Part shown: piece after piece, positions 40,425 to 52,518 of the stretch
Layout of the letters: each line of letters opens with the position of its first letter
How positions within the stretch are numbered: position 1 is the stretch's first letter
From: an uncultured Bacteroides sp.
GTDB lineage: Bacteria; Bacteroidota; Bacteroidia; Bacteroidales; Bacteroidaceae
NCBI GenBank assembly: GCA_905201685.1
Contig: CAJKOW010000004.1
Location: forward strand, 1-64,000
Length of the DNA: 64,000 bases
Direction: 5' to 3'
The notes under the pieces: model-generated
Told to the model about the DNA's origin: nothing
The model's database searches: none
What the model saw: the letters and a program-made list of their open reading frames with translations, nothing else
Translations under genes and position numbers: made by a program

Positions 40425-43040
40425 ATGAAATGTAATGGTTTGTATGGATTGATTAGCTTTCTTTTTTTCGCATTTCTTTTTCCTGTTCAGGGAGAATGTG
40501 CAGAAAATGGAAGGCAATCTGAGTCAGAAAGTATAGATGTTATTGTACAAGGAGATACGCTCCGTATGTTCCCTTTGACCGATAATGCCGTGAGGATTCA
40601 ATTCCGGAAAGGACTTTCGCGTAAATTACCTGAGTGGGTGTACGTGAATACGGTATGTCCTCAGTATAAGGTCAAGGAGAATGAAAAAACGGTAGAGGTA
40701 CGTCTCAAGCAGATGAAGGTTATTTGCGATAAGCAGAGCGGACGACTGACGTTTTGGAACGTAAAAGGAGAGAAAGTTGTTTCTGAACTTGCGACCAAAT
40801 TGGATGCAGCTGTTGTTCAGGGTGAAAATACGTATCGTGCGGAATTGCATATCGATTCTCCAGAAGGTGAGGCTTTGTTTGGTTTGGGACAGTTCCAGGA
40901 TGGTTATTTGGATATACGTGGGCTTTCAAGAAGGCTGACGCAAGTGAATACTCAGATTTCCATTCCTTTTTTCTATTCGAGTCGTGGTTTCGGATTGTTG
41001 TGGAACAACTATGGTATGACCGAATTTAATCCGGCCGATCAGAAAGTCGAGTTTCAGAAAAAGGGTGCAGTTGGCGAACGTGTTACGGTCAATGTAACGT
41101 CAACTGAAGGCGGAAAGTCTGAAGTTCGCGAGAGTAATGTTTTTGTTTCTACTCTGACGATTCCTGAAAAAGGGAAGTATGCATTATTGTTGGATGTCGG
41201 GCAGAAAATGGCAAGAAGCCATCATTTGGAGATTGACGGGAAAACAGTATTGGAGTTGAGGAATGTTTGGCTTCCGCCTACAGCCTCTGTTATTGTCGAT
41301 TTAGAAGCCGGCACTCATCAGTTGCAGGCTCGTCTGGAAAGGGATGACAAGCCCGTTTTGTATTATAAGAAAGTAGATAATGAAACTGTACTACGTTCTC
41401 CCGTAGCCGAGTGTGTTGACTATACCATCTTTATGGGCGAATCGGATGACGTTATTGCAGCTTATCGGAACTTGACGGGTAATGCGCCTATGATGCCTCA
41501 ATGGGCATTGGGATACATTCATTGTCGGGAACGTTTCCATTCTCAAGATGAAATATTGGTTACCACGAAGAAATTTCGTGAGAGCAAGTTGCCGTTGGAT
41601 CTGATTGTGCAGGACTGGCAGTATTGGGGAAAGTATGGTTGGAATGCCATGCGTTTCGACGAGGCTTTCTATCCGGATCCGAAACTGCTGGTCGATGAGC
41701 TTCATAAAATGAATACTCGTCTGATGCTTTCAGTGTGGTCTAAGATCGATCCGCAGTGTGAAGTAGGCAAGGAGATGACACAGAAAGGATATTATATCGA
41801 CCAAACTACTTGGATCGATTTCTTTAATCCGGATGCAGCAGCGTGCTATTGGAGCAATTTCAGTAACCGGCTTTTGAAACCTTATGGTATCGATGCCTGG
41901 TGGCAAGATGCTACCGAGCCCGAGAATGATGACTTGGTTGGCCGGAAAGTGATGAACAATAGCATGCCGGGCGAGTTTGTTCGCAATGTTTATCCGCTGA
42001 TGGTCAGCAGGACGGTATATGAAGGTAGTCGCAAGGATGCTCCTGATCATCGTACGATGATTCTGACTCGTAGCGGTTTCCCGGGGATACAACGTTATGG
42101 AGCCGCATTATGGTCGGGCGATGTAGGAAACGATTGGGAAACCTTGAGGAGGCAGATTACTGGAGGACTTGGCATGATGGCCTCCGGAATACCTTGGTGG
42201 ACTTATGATGCCGGTGGCTTTTTCCGTCCTCAGAACCAATACAACGATCCTTTGTTCCATCAACGTTTTGTCCGTTGGTTACAAGTATCTACTTTCCTGC
42301 CTTTAATGCGCGTTCATGGATTCATGACTGATACCGAGTTCTGGAATTATGGGCCAGACGTTGTTAGCTTGGCTAAAAAATCCTTGAATCTGCGGTATAG
42401 GCTTTTACCCTACATTTATTCGGAAAATGCACATGTCGCTTTGCGTGGTGGAACGTTGATGCGTCCGTTGGTAATGGATTTCCGTACCGATTCGGAAGCC
42501 TTGAAACAGAAGTATCAGTTTATGTTTGGACCGGCTCTACTGGTGGTACCGGTTGTTGATGAAAACGTGAAGGAACAAAATGTATATTTACCCGAAAACA
42601 AGGGTGGATGGTATGATTTCTATACGGGTAAGAAGATGGAAACAGCGTCCGGAAATATCCGTGTACCTGTTGTAATGGAAAATATTCCCGTTTTTGTGAA
42701 GGCTGGTTCTGTATTGCCTTTGTCCGAGGACTGTCAGTATTCGGCAGAAGTGGCCAATAAGTCTTGGGTAATAAATATTTATCCCGGAGCAGATGGCTGT
42801 TTTGATGTTTACGAGGATGAAGGTGTGAATTACGAGTATGAAAAGGGGAAATATGCTACTTTTACTATCGAATGGAAAGATAAGCAGAACAAGGTGATTT
42901 TGCATCCCCGAAAGGGAAGTTATTCGGGAATGCCCTTGCAACGTCAGATGCAGATTGTAAAGATGGATCCGACTGCTAAGGATGGAAAGGTAGTAAAAGA
43001 AGTTGTGTACAATGGTGAGAAACAAGTAATTAAATTCTAA
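40425..43040 (+). CDS. GH31 alpha-glycosidase with inserted PA14-like domain (alpha-xylosidase-like)
   Basis: The 871-residue secreted enzyme has an N-terminal sandwich with LFGLGQFQDGYLDIRG, interrupted by a beta-rich insert at about 230-335 (TIPEKGKYALLLDVGQ, LEAGTHQLQARLERD) that looks like PA14. The GH31 barrel follows: nucleophile Asp495 in WWQDATEPEND and acid/base Asp566 in ALWSGDVGNDW. A PA14 insert at this place is known from the Cellvibrio alpha-xylosidase Xyl31A, so alpha-xylosidase activity is the best guess; alpha-galactosidase or alpha-glucosidase remain possible. It lies 44 bp after the esterase and 3 bp before the GH95 fusion. Confidence 0.9.
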   Translation: MKCNGLYGLISFLFFAFLFPVQGECAENGRQSESESIDVIVQGDTLRMFPLTDNAVRIQFRKGLSRKLPEWVYVNTVCPQYKVKENEKTVEVRLKQMKVICDKQSGRLTFWNVKGEKVVSELATKLDAAVVQGENTYRAELHIDSPEGEALFGLGQFQDGYLDIRGLSRRLTQVNTQISIPFFYSSRGFGLLWNNYGMTEFNPADQKVEFQKKGAVGERVTVNVTSTEGGKSEVRESNVFVSTLTIPEKGKYALLLDVGQKMARSHHLEIDGKTVLELRNVWLPPTASVIVDLEAGTHQLQARLERDDKPVLYYKKVDNETVLRSPVAECVDYTIFMGESDDVIAAYRNLTGNAPMMPQWALGYIHCRERFHSQDEILVTTKKFRESKLPLDLIVQDWQYWGKYGWNAMRFDEAFYPDPKLLVDELHKMNTRLMLSVWSKIDPQCEVGKEMTQKGYYIDQTTWIDFFNPDAAACYWSNFSNRLLKPYGIDAWWQDATEPENDDLVGRKVMNNSMPGEFVRNVYPLMVSRTVYEGSRKDAPDHRTMILTRSGFPGIQRYGAALWSGDVGNDWETLRRQITGGLGMMASGIPWWTYDAGGFFRPQNQYNDPLFHQRFVRWLQVSTFLPLMRVHGFMTDTEFWNYGPDVVSLAKKSLNLRYRLLPYIYSENAHVALRGGTLMRPLVMDFRTDSEALKQKYQFMFGPALLVVPVVDENVKEQNVYLPENKGGWYDFYTGKKMETASGNIRVPVVMENIPVFVKAGSVLPLSEDCQYSAEVANKSWVINIYPGADGCFDVYEDEGVNYEYEKGKYATFTIEWKDKQNKVILHPRKGSYSGMPLQRQMQIVKMDPTAKDGKVVKEVVYNGEKQVIKF

Positions 43041-46283
<3,243 letters not shown>

Positions 46284-46315
46284 TCTTCTGCCCGCAGCAT
46301 ATATACACGAACAGA

Positions 46316-46409
46316 AATGAGGGTGTGTCAAAATAGAAAAAGCACAATCAAAACGTCATGTTCAGAAAGACAAATTGATCATCATTCTTCTTTTTGACAC
46401 ACCCTCATT
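46316..46409. terminator. Bidirectional terminator / 18-bp terminal inverted repeat element
   Basis: AATGAGGGTGTGTCAAAA (46316-46333) is perfectly repeated in inverted form at 46392-46409. It sits between the convergent GH95 and HTCS genes, with T-runs suitable for stopping transcription from both sides. The 58-bp interior has no ORF. The GAGGGTGTGTCAAAA end resembles insertion-sequence termini common in Bacteroides, so it may be a miniature element now used as terminator. Confidence 0.65.
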
Positions 46410-46451
46410 CTTCATTTGATAATTATTTATCAGGGTATTTCCCTGATTGGG

Positions 46452-49400
46452 TCAGTCGGATGTCACTTGGCTGTTTTTATTCTGAGTATTGTCTTTTTCC
46501 TCATCATTATTTCCCTTGTTCTCCCGATTGCTGTTGCTTTCCGTATTCTTTGCATCACCTTCGCTTTCGCTGCTTTCTCCGCTTTCCTCGTTTTGATAAC
46601 GTTCCATATATGCAGAAGGAGAAATGCCGAACAGCTCCTTAAAGGATGTCGAGAAATACGTTGTATTGGTGAAGCCTGTCAGAGCTGCTACCTCAGTAAT
46701 GTTATGGTGTTTGTCGGCCAGTAAAGTTGCTGCTTGTTTCAGACGCATATTCTTTATCAGTTCTCGGGGAGACTGGTTAGTCAGTTCTTTGAGTTTACGA
46801 TGTAGGTGAACGCGGCTGAAGCCTGCTTCCAAAGCGAGCATTTCGACATTCAAGTTTGGATTACTGATATTGTCATTAATCATTTTCATTACACGATCCA
46901 GTAATCTTTCGTCGGGCGAGTCTGCATCTATTTTCTGCAGGCGTTCTTCCTGTTCCTGATTGCCGGTAAAGCTGTTTTTCAGAATTTCACGGCTCCTGAT
47001 AAGGTTCGTTGCCGTCTTCCTGAGTATCTCAATACTGAATGGTTTCATGATATAAGCGTCTGCTCCCGTTTCCAGTCCTTCGATGTTGTCTTCCTCACGG
47101 GTTTTGGCAGTCAGCAATATCACAGGTATGTGGTTGATGTTGATGTTTTGCTTGATTTTCCGGCAAAGGGTCAGGCCGTCCATCTCCGGCATCATGATGT
47201 CGCTGATGACGAGATCGGGACTCTTCAACAATATATAATTCAACGCATCTTTTCCGTTCTGGAATTCCTGTACGTGGAAGTCAGTGCCCAGTTCCTGAGA
47301 GATATATTGCCTGATTTCCTCGTCGTCTTCAACGACAAGTACCTGATATTTCGTTTTGGTTCTTACTTTTGTCTTGTCGTTTTCATTCTCGTATTCTAAA
47401 GAAGGGATTGGGCTTGCTTCATGTTCTGGAATAGCGAAGTCTTCCGTTGGCATATCATCGATTTCTTCAGCTTTCAAGTGTTCCTTCCCCAATGGCAGGC
47501 GGATGATGAAGTGGCATCCGGGCTTTGAGGTGTTGTTCTCGGCCTTGATTGTACCATGATGCAATTCTACTAACGAACGAGTCAGGTGCAGTCCTATTCC
47601 ACTGCCTATGGTAGATTTTGTCTGACTGTTTCTTATTTGGTAGAAACGGTCGAAGATACGTTCGATATCTTCTTGCTTGATGCCTATGCCAGTATCTTCG
47701 ATGACAATTTCAAAATAGTGTTGCAGCGCTTTTTGTTCACAATCCGGATCCTCTCCCGTATGCAGGTAAATAGATATTTCTCCGTTTTCAGGTGTGAATT
47801 TAAAAGCGTTCGACAGAACATTCAGGATAATTTTATCGAAATTCTTGGGGTCGATCCAGGCGTTTAGAGATTTAACGTCGGGTTGGAACACGAAGTTGAT
47901 ATGTTTTATCTTCGCCTGGTATTCGAATGTCTGGTATTGGTCGCGTATAAATTCTACTATGTCAGTTTCGCGGAACTTCAGTTGCATTTGTCCTTTGTCG
48001 ATTTTACGGACATCCATGAGTTGGTTCACTAAGTGCAATATGCGTTCTGCGTTTCGGTAGATCATTTTATATGTTTGTTGCCGTTTCTCGTCAAAATCGG
48101 TGTTGATGAGTTTCTGCAATGGGCTGATGATGAGCGACATCGGCGTTCGTATCTCATGAGATATGTTGATGAAGAATTGCAATTTCGCTTCATTCAGCTG
48201 CTCACTGTGGATATGCTCAAGCATTTTCTGGCGTGCATGATAGCGTTGGCGTACCTGATAAGCAATGATGCCCACAATGGCGCAGGCAATTATTACATAG
48301 ATAATTTGCGCCCACCATGATGAGTACCAGGGAGGGGAAATGATGATGGTGATTGATTTGACGTCCGAGTACGAGTTGTAGTCTTTGGCTTTTACCTTAA
48401 ATTTGTAGGTGCCCGGAGCCAGATCGCTGAATGATACACGGTTGGCCCCTTGCTGAAGGCTGACCCAGTGGCTGTTGTTAAAGCTGTATATGTAGCTGAT
48501 GCGTCCCGGGCTATAGAATTCCATGGCTGAGAACTCGATGCTGAACGAGTTGTCCCGATAGGACAGGTGAAAGGTGGTGGCATCGGGGACGGCAGTGTTT
48601 ACGATCTCGTGTCCGCCCGATTGCATTCCTAATTTGACTTGTTTGTCGTGTATATAGAAGTCTGCAATGCGGATTCCCGGTTTCTTGTTGTGGTTAATGA
48701 TTTCTTGTGGGTTGAAGTAGGTGACACCTCCTGTCCCGCCGAAAATCAGTTTGTCTTTTGTTGCGAAAGCTGTTCCTTTGGTAAACTCGTTTCCCTGTAA
48801 TCCGTCGCTGGCATAGAAGTTGACAAAGTCATTCGTCTTCTTATTGTAACGGGAGATTCCAAAGTTGGTGCTGATCCACAAATTGTCTTTCGCATCTCCT
48901 TTAATTGCAGAAATGGAATTGCTGGGCAGACCGTTTTTCATGTCGTATTGCTCGATTTTGCCTGTTTGGGGATCCAGGCGGCGAAGTCCTTGGGCCGTAC
49001 CTATCCAGATGTATCCTTCAGCATCTTCGTAGAGAGCATAGATTACTTCGCCAGTCAGAAGTCTGTTTTCTTTATAGGTGATGGCAAAGTCCATGGTGGG
49101 AATATCGAGGCATCCCAATCCATCGTAGGTTCCGATGTATAGCTTCTCATTGCGTGTATGCAACAGGCAGTTTATCCATCGGTTGTGAAGCATGTTGCCG
49201 TACGGATAATATTCCAGTCCGCTTTGTGGACTTGGGCAGGCATATATTTCTCCGGTTTCTATATTCAAGCGGTAAAGTCCGGTCCCCATGGTCCCGATCC
49301 ATAGATGTTTGTGGTTGTCTTCTACAATGCTATATACGCTTTGCACCTTTTCTTCGTTGGGCTTATTCAGAACGATGTAGTTGCAGATGCCTGTACGTGG

Positions 49401-50663
49401 ATCCATCTTGGCCAGTCCGTCGCGATAAGAACCCAACCACAGGTTGTGTTGCGAGTCTTCGCAGATACTCATCAAGGTAGAGGGAACTGAATGAGGATTG
49501 TTGTTTGACGGGGAGAAGTGTTTACAACTGTGGCCATCAGGCGCAATTCCGTATATACCGTCATTGTCGGTTCCTACCCATAGGGTTCCGTCGTGCGATT
49601 GGCATACTGACATGACACAACTCGAACCGATGATGTTCTGTACCGGAGATTTGTAGCCGATGTACTTGAAATTATTGGTGATGGTAGGTACAATCATGAC
49701 GCCTTTCTGAAACAAGGCCAGCCAGATGTTGCCCTGTTTGTCTTTCAGGATGGAGTGTATTTTGGATTTTTTAAAATCGAATCCGGTTGTACTGATATTC
49801 CCTTCTTCAATGATCTGCTTGTCGGTATCGTATGTTTTCAGTCCGTTTCCGTCGGTACCGATGAATATTTTATGATCGATCGGATAGAGAGATTTAATCG
49901 GTAGCGGACTCTTGGTATATGGGATGTGAACGAAACGTTTACGCCTGAAGTCGAATTTGAACAATCCGTTTTTCAGGCAACCTACATATAAGTTGCCGTA
50001 GGAGTCTTCGCAGATGCTCGAAGGCCAGACTATTTCATTGGAATTATTGAAGTTGGTTACCTGTTTGTTTTTATCAATTTGAAATATTCCTTTGTCGTTG
50101 GTGATGACCCATAGTCTTTCGTTGCGATCCTCATAGATTTGTGTAATCAGGTAACTTGGTACAATGTCGAGCTGTTGTCTGGCCTGCATTTCTTGGCTGG
50201 AATGGTTGATGAAGAATAGTCCATGTCCTGATGTGCCGATAATCACATCTCCGTTTTTACGTTCGATGATGGAGGATACATTGGCATCCACTTCGTGGTC
50301 GCCTGTGCTGAAATTCATCGGGATTGTGTTGAAGGTCTGGCGGGCTCTGTCATACAGTTGGAGGCCGGTTAAGGTTCCTACAAAAAAGTTCCCTTTACTG
50401 TCTTCGAACAGGATGCGCGTATAGTTGTTTTTCAGTGAATGCTCATCTTTAGGGTCATTTTTGTAAACGGTGAATTTGGCTCCGTCGTAGCAGTTCAGTC
50501 CGTCTTCGGTAGCTATCCAGATAACGCTTTCGTTATCCTGATAGATATTGTTTATCATGCTACTCGACAGTTCTTTATCGGCAGTAAATATTTTGCCTTC
50601 TTGCCCGTAGCAAAGGGTTGCTATGCATAGGCTTAGTAAGAGGATATATACTTTCTGTGCCAT
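46452..50663 (-). CDS. Hybrid two-component system (HTCS) sensor-regulator of the xylan locus
   Basis: The 1403-residue inner-membrane protein joins sensor kinase and response regulator. It has a signal peptide and a periplasmic double propeller of Reg_prop repeats (about 25-710; VIWIATEDGLNCYDG, LWIGTMGTGLYRL), then a Y_Y_Y domain (about 715-775). One TM helix (about 780-803) leads to HisKA with His836 in NISHEIRTPMS and an HATPase (DTGIGIKQEDIERIFDRFY, GSGIGLHL). A receiver follows with Asp1155 in VISDIMMPEMDG, then an AraC-type DNA-binding domain (about 1245-1350). An unusual tail of about 45 Glu/Ser/Asn-rich residues ends it. Such proteins bind oligosaccharides in the periplasm and activate their PUL. 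The three operator-like motifs at 12315, 19647 and 27913 are candidate targets. Confidence 0.95.
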   Translation of the reverse strand: MAQKVYILLLSLCIATLCYGQEGKIFTADKELSSSMINNIYQDNESVIWIATEDGLNCYDGAKFTVYKNDPKDEHSLKNNYTRILFEDSKGNFFVGTLTGLQLYDRARQTFNTIPMNFSTGDHEVDANVSSIIERKNGDVIIGTSGHGLFFINHSSQEMQARQQLDIVPSYLITQIYEDRNERLWVITNDKGIFQIDKNKQVTNFNNSNEIVWPSSICEDSYGNLYVGCLKNGLFKFDFRRKRFVHIPYTKSPLPIKSLYPIDHKIFIGTDGNGLKTYDTDKQIIEEGNISTTGFDFKKSKIHSILKDKQGNIWLALFQKGVMIVPTITNNFKYIGYKSPVQNIIGSSCVMSVCQSHDGTLWVGTDNDGIYGIAPDGHSCKHFSPSNNNPHSVPSTLMSICEDSQHNLWLGSYRDGLAKMDPRTGICNYIVLNKPNEEKVQSVYSIVEDNHKHLWIGTMGTGLYRLNIETGEIYACPSPQSGLEYYPYGNMLHNRWINCLLHTRNEKLYIGTYDGLGCLDIPTMDFAITYKENRLLTGEVIYALYEDAEGYIWIGTAQGLRRLDPQTGKIEQYDMKNGLPSNSISAIKGDAKDNLWISTNFGISRYNKKTNDFVNFYASDGLQGNEFTKGTAFATKDKLIFGGTGGVTYFNPQEIINHNKKPGIRIADFYIHDKQVKLGMQSGGHEIVNTAVPDATTFHLSYRDNSFSIEFSAMEFYSPGRISYIYSFNNSHWVSLQQGANRVSFSDLAPGTYKFKVKAKDYNSYSDVKSITIIISPPWYSSWWAQIIYVIIACAIVGIIAYQVRQRYHARQKMLEHIHSEQLNEAKLQFFINISHEIRTPMSLIISPLQKLINTDFDEKRQQTYKMIYRNAERILHLVNQLMDVRKIDKGQMQLKFRETDIVEFIRDQYQTFEYQAKIKHINFVFQPDVKSLNAWIDPKNFDKIILNVLSNAFKFTPENGEISIYLHTGEDPDCEQKALQHYFEIVIEDTGIGIKQEDIERIFDRFYQIRNSQTKSTIGSGIGLHLTRSLVELHHGTIKAENNTSKPGCHFIIRLPLGKEHLKAEEIDDMPTEDFAIPEHEASPIPSLEYENENDKTKVRTKTKYQVLVVEDDEEIRQYISQELGTDFHVQEFQNGKDALNYILLKSPDLVISDIMMPEMDGLTLCRKIKQNININHIPVILLTAKTREEDNIEGLETGADAYIMKPFSIEILRKTATNLIRSREILKNSFTGNQEQEERLQKIDADSPDERLLDRVMKMINDNISNPNLNVEMLALEAGFSRVHLHRKLKELTNQSPRELIKNMRLKQAATLLADKHHNITEVAALTGFTNTTYFSTSFKELFGISPSAYMERYQNEESGESSESEGDAKNTESNSNRENKGNNDEEKDNTQNKNSQVTSD

Positions 50664-50685
50664 TTTTCCTGTATATTGTTTTAGG

Positions 50686-50693
50686 CAAAGATA
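50686..50693 (-). promoter_or_regulatory. Promoter -7 box of the HTCS gene
   Basis: On the minus strand TATCTTTG matches TAnnTTTG, 22 bp before the HTCS start codon. A purine-rich AGGAAAA precedes the ATG. No operator-like 31-bp motif is near it, so constitutive low expression is plausible. Confidence 0.6.
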
Positions 50694-50850
50694 GCTAATA
50701 ATTGTTACATATTTATAAGCCTGTTATGCTCTTTTTTTTGCTTGTAAATGTCTTTTTCTATCATCTTATTCAGAATCTTTTTGAAACAGGATAAGCTCAT
50801 TCCTTTTGCAGTTGGATATGGAATGTCCGCATATATTGCATCCGCATTGT

Positions 50851-50942
50851 AACAGTTGATGCAGTACTACTGCAATAGTTGATGCAGTATTACTGCAATA
50901 GTTGGTGCAATATTACTGCAACAGTTAATGCAGTTATAATGC
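50851..50942. repeat. Tandem array: four 23-bp units with palindromic cores
   Basis: Four head-to-tail 23-bp units start at 50851, 50874, 50897 and 50920. Each begins AACAGTT/AATAGTT-like and carries a palindromic core: GCAGTACTACTGC, GCAGTATTACTGC, GCAATATTACTGC and a decayed GCAGTTATAATGC. It sits in the 596-bp divergent gap between the HTCS and the propeller lipoprotein. The rest of that gap holds the HTCS promoter, an imperfect CTCCCTT/AAGGGAG pair near 50961 and the downstream promoter. Confidence 0.85.
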
Positions 50943-51062
50943 TTAATAGGGTTATTGCATTCTCCCTTGGGAACGTATCTTTCTTTAAGTAAAGGGAGGA
51001 AAGCGTGATTTTGCATCGGCGGACAGATGATAGTAGGACATTCACCTTTTGCCATACAGTAA

Positions 51063-51092
51063 TGTTACATTGTATAACAACTTTTGTTACAT
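51063..51092 (+). promoter_or_regulatory. Repeated TGTTACAT sites upstream of the propeller gene
   Basis: TGTTACAT occurs at 51063 and 51085 (22 bp apart) with an inverted TAACA at 51075 between them. The copies are about one helical turn apart in alternating orientation. The 91-bp distance to the -7 box differs from the 31-bp operator family, so a different regulator would be involved. Confidence 0.35.
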
Positions 51093-51128
51093 GGCATACT
51101 GATTGGTTAGAAATTGTTAGATGAAAAA

Positions 51129-51161
51129 TTTGTGAAATAACGGATAAAATCCTTATATTTG
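51129..51161 (+). promoter_or_regulatory. Promoter of the propeller-TPR unit
   Basis: TTTG (51129-51132) and TATATTTG (51154-51161) with a 21-bp spacer match the Bacteroides -33 and -7 elements. Transcription would begin near 51168-51172, which excludes an upstream start for the lipoprotein. Confidence 0.7.
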
Positions 51162-51259
51162 GTACGTTTTTTTTGATTCGCCTTTTGTCAAGGGACGGAA
51201 ATACCATGAAAACTGATCCGGTTCATGATTTGATTATTCTAATTTTGCGTAAAACATAT

Positions 51260-52396
51260 ATGAAAACGACTATTGTTTTTTCTTGCTTGGCCGGAAAGCA
51301 GATATCTGTAAAATCTGTTTTCTGTCGGAAGTCTGCCTGGTGCGTGTCTTCTTTAGTTCTCTTCCTGTTGTTTGCTTCGTGCAGTTCCGCCCCTCGTGAA
51401 AGTGTTTTGAATTATACCGATTTCCCGCAGACTATCGAGCTGAAAGGGCGGGTCGTGCAGGTTGATAGTTTTATATGCCGCTACCCCTATCGCATTCGTG
51501 TAAAGGGGGATCGTGCGCTGTTGCTTGATCTTCACGGCCCCGATTATTATTTTCACTTGTTCAGTTATCCCGATTTCTGTCATCTGTCTTCTTTTGGCAG
51601 ACGCGGTGAGGGGCCGAAGGAGTACATCCTTGCCGAAAACATACGTTGGCGTGGAAATTCGGTTTATACGCTCGATTCGGGTCGCTCAAAATTGTCTCGT
51701 TTCGATTTTACTCCGTCTTCCGATTCTTTGTATTGTTCGGAAGAAATCAATTTGGATAAACAGCTGTTGAATGCGCCCGATTTTGTCCATTTGGACGATT
51801 CCACGTTTCTTATTCCCGACTATTCGGGCGATAGCCGGATCAATGTAGTCAGCCGTGACGGCCGGTTGTTGCGCCGTTTCGGCACCATTCCTACTACCAA
51901 TGCCGAAGCGTTGCAGCAGAGTCGTCCGGCTTTGGCTCAGGCATGGCGTAGTTTTATTGATTATAATCCCCGCAATCACATATTGGCGGCAGCTACCCAG
52001 TTGGGTGAAGTGATTGAAATCTGGAATCTGAATGACAGTACGCACACGGTATGTATGGGACCTGCCGGTGAACCTCAGTTTCATGTTGTACAGGGATTCG
52101 GCATTCCCGTCGGCATCATGGGATTCTCTGATATTCAGGTGACCGATCGTGCCATCTATGCCATCTTTTCGGGTACAACGTTTGAGGAGATCAAGAAAAG
52201 CATTCAGGATGGTACCGACCTGGCCAGTGGCGGTCGCTACCTCTACGTCTTCAGTTTCGAAGGTAAGCCGTTGAAGCGTTATCAGCTCGATCATTTTGTC
52301 AGTGGTATTTGTATTGACGAACAGAAGGGCGTGATGCTGGCTACGGATGTCAATAGCGATGAGCCATTCGTGGAGTATCGGTTTGAGGAGAAATAG
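51260..52396 (+). CDS. 6-bladed beta-propeller lipoprotein (BF3164/TolB-like type), function unknown
   Basis: The lipoprotein of about 378 residues has a long basic N-region before the hydrophobic stretch and lipobox LLFASC (Cys41). The mature part is an all-beta propeller with repeated strand pairs (SFGRRGEGPKEYILAENIRW; VYTLDSGRSKLSRFDF; LYVFSFEGKPLKRYQLDHFV). GEGP-type turns are typical of Bacteroidetes 6-bladed propeller lipoproteins. No catalytic residues are recognisable. Such proteins are often encoded with TPR regulators, outer-membrane barrels and C39-type exporters, and that is the arrangement here. ATG 51260 was chosen because it gives a signal peptide; ATG 51206 is possible. It has no evident role in xylan breakdown. 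Confidence 0.72.
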   Translation: MKTTIVFSCLAGKQISVKSVFCRKSAWCVSSLVLFLLFASCSSAPRESVLNYTDFPQTIELKGRVVQVDSFICRYPYRIRVKGDRALLLDLHGPDYYFHLFSYPDFCHLSSFGRRGEGPKEYILAENIRWRGNSVYTLDSGRSKLSRFDFTPSSDSLYCSEEINLDKQLLNAPDFVHLDDSTFLIPDYSGDSRINVVSRDGRLLRRFGTIPTTNAEALQQSRPALAQAWRSFIDYNPRNHILAAATQLGEVIEIWNLNDSTHTVCMGPAGEPQFHVVQGFGIPVGIMGFSDIQVTDRAIYAIFSGTTFEEIKKSIQDGTDLASGGRYLYVFSFEGKPLKRYQLDHFVSGICIDEQKGVMLATDVNSDEPFVEYRFEEK

Positions 52397-52422
52397 TAAG
52401 AGACTTTTTGCGGTCTGTTCGC

Positions 52423-52462
52423 CCACTTCTGCCATCTCAGCTTTTAGTGGGGGCAGAAGTGG
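52423..52462 (+). other. Hairpin between propeller and TPR genes
   Basis: CCACTTCTGCC (52423-52433) pairs perfectly with GGCAGAAGTGG (52452-52462) around an 18-nt loop. No T-run follows, so it looks more like an mRNA structure controlling the relative output of the two genes than a terminator. Confidence 0.5.
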
Positions 52463-52518
52463 ATGTTGATACATGTATGATTAGTATTCTATTAAGTTGG
52501 ATAAGAAGTATTGCCGGC

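Noticed and set aside
46416..46724. 102-codon plus-strand open frame after GH95
   Set aside because: Mostly antisense to the end of the HTCS gene; its Phe/Ile-rich translation mirrors the Glu/Asn-rich HTCS tail.
51063..51092. TGTTACAT pair considered as a fourth copy of the 31-bp HTCS motif
   Set aside because: Spacing is 22 rather than 21, the interior does not match, and the distance to the -7 box is 91 rather than 60-61 bp.
51686..52474. 262-codon minus-strand open frame
   Set aside because: Opposite the propeller lipoprotein, which has a promoter, a lipobox and propeller repeats.
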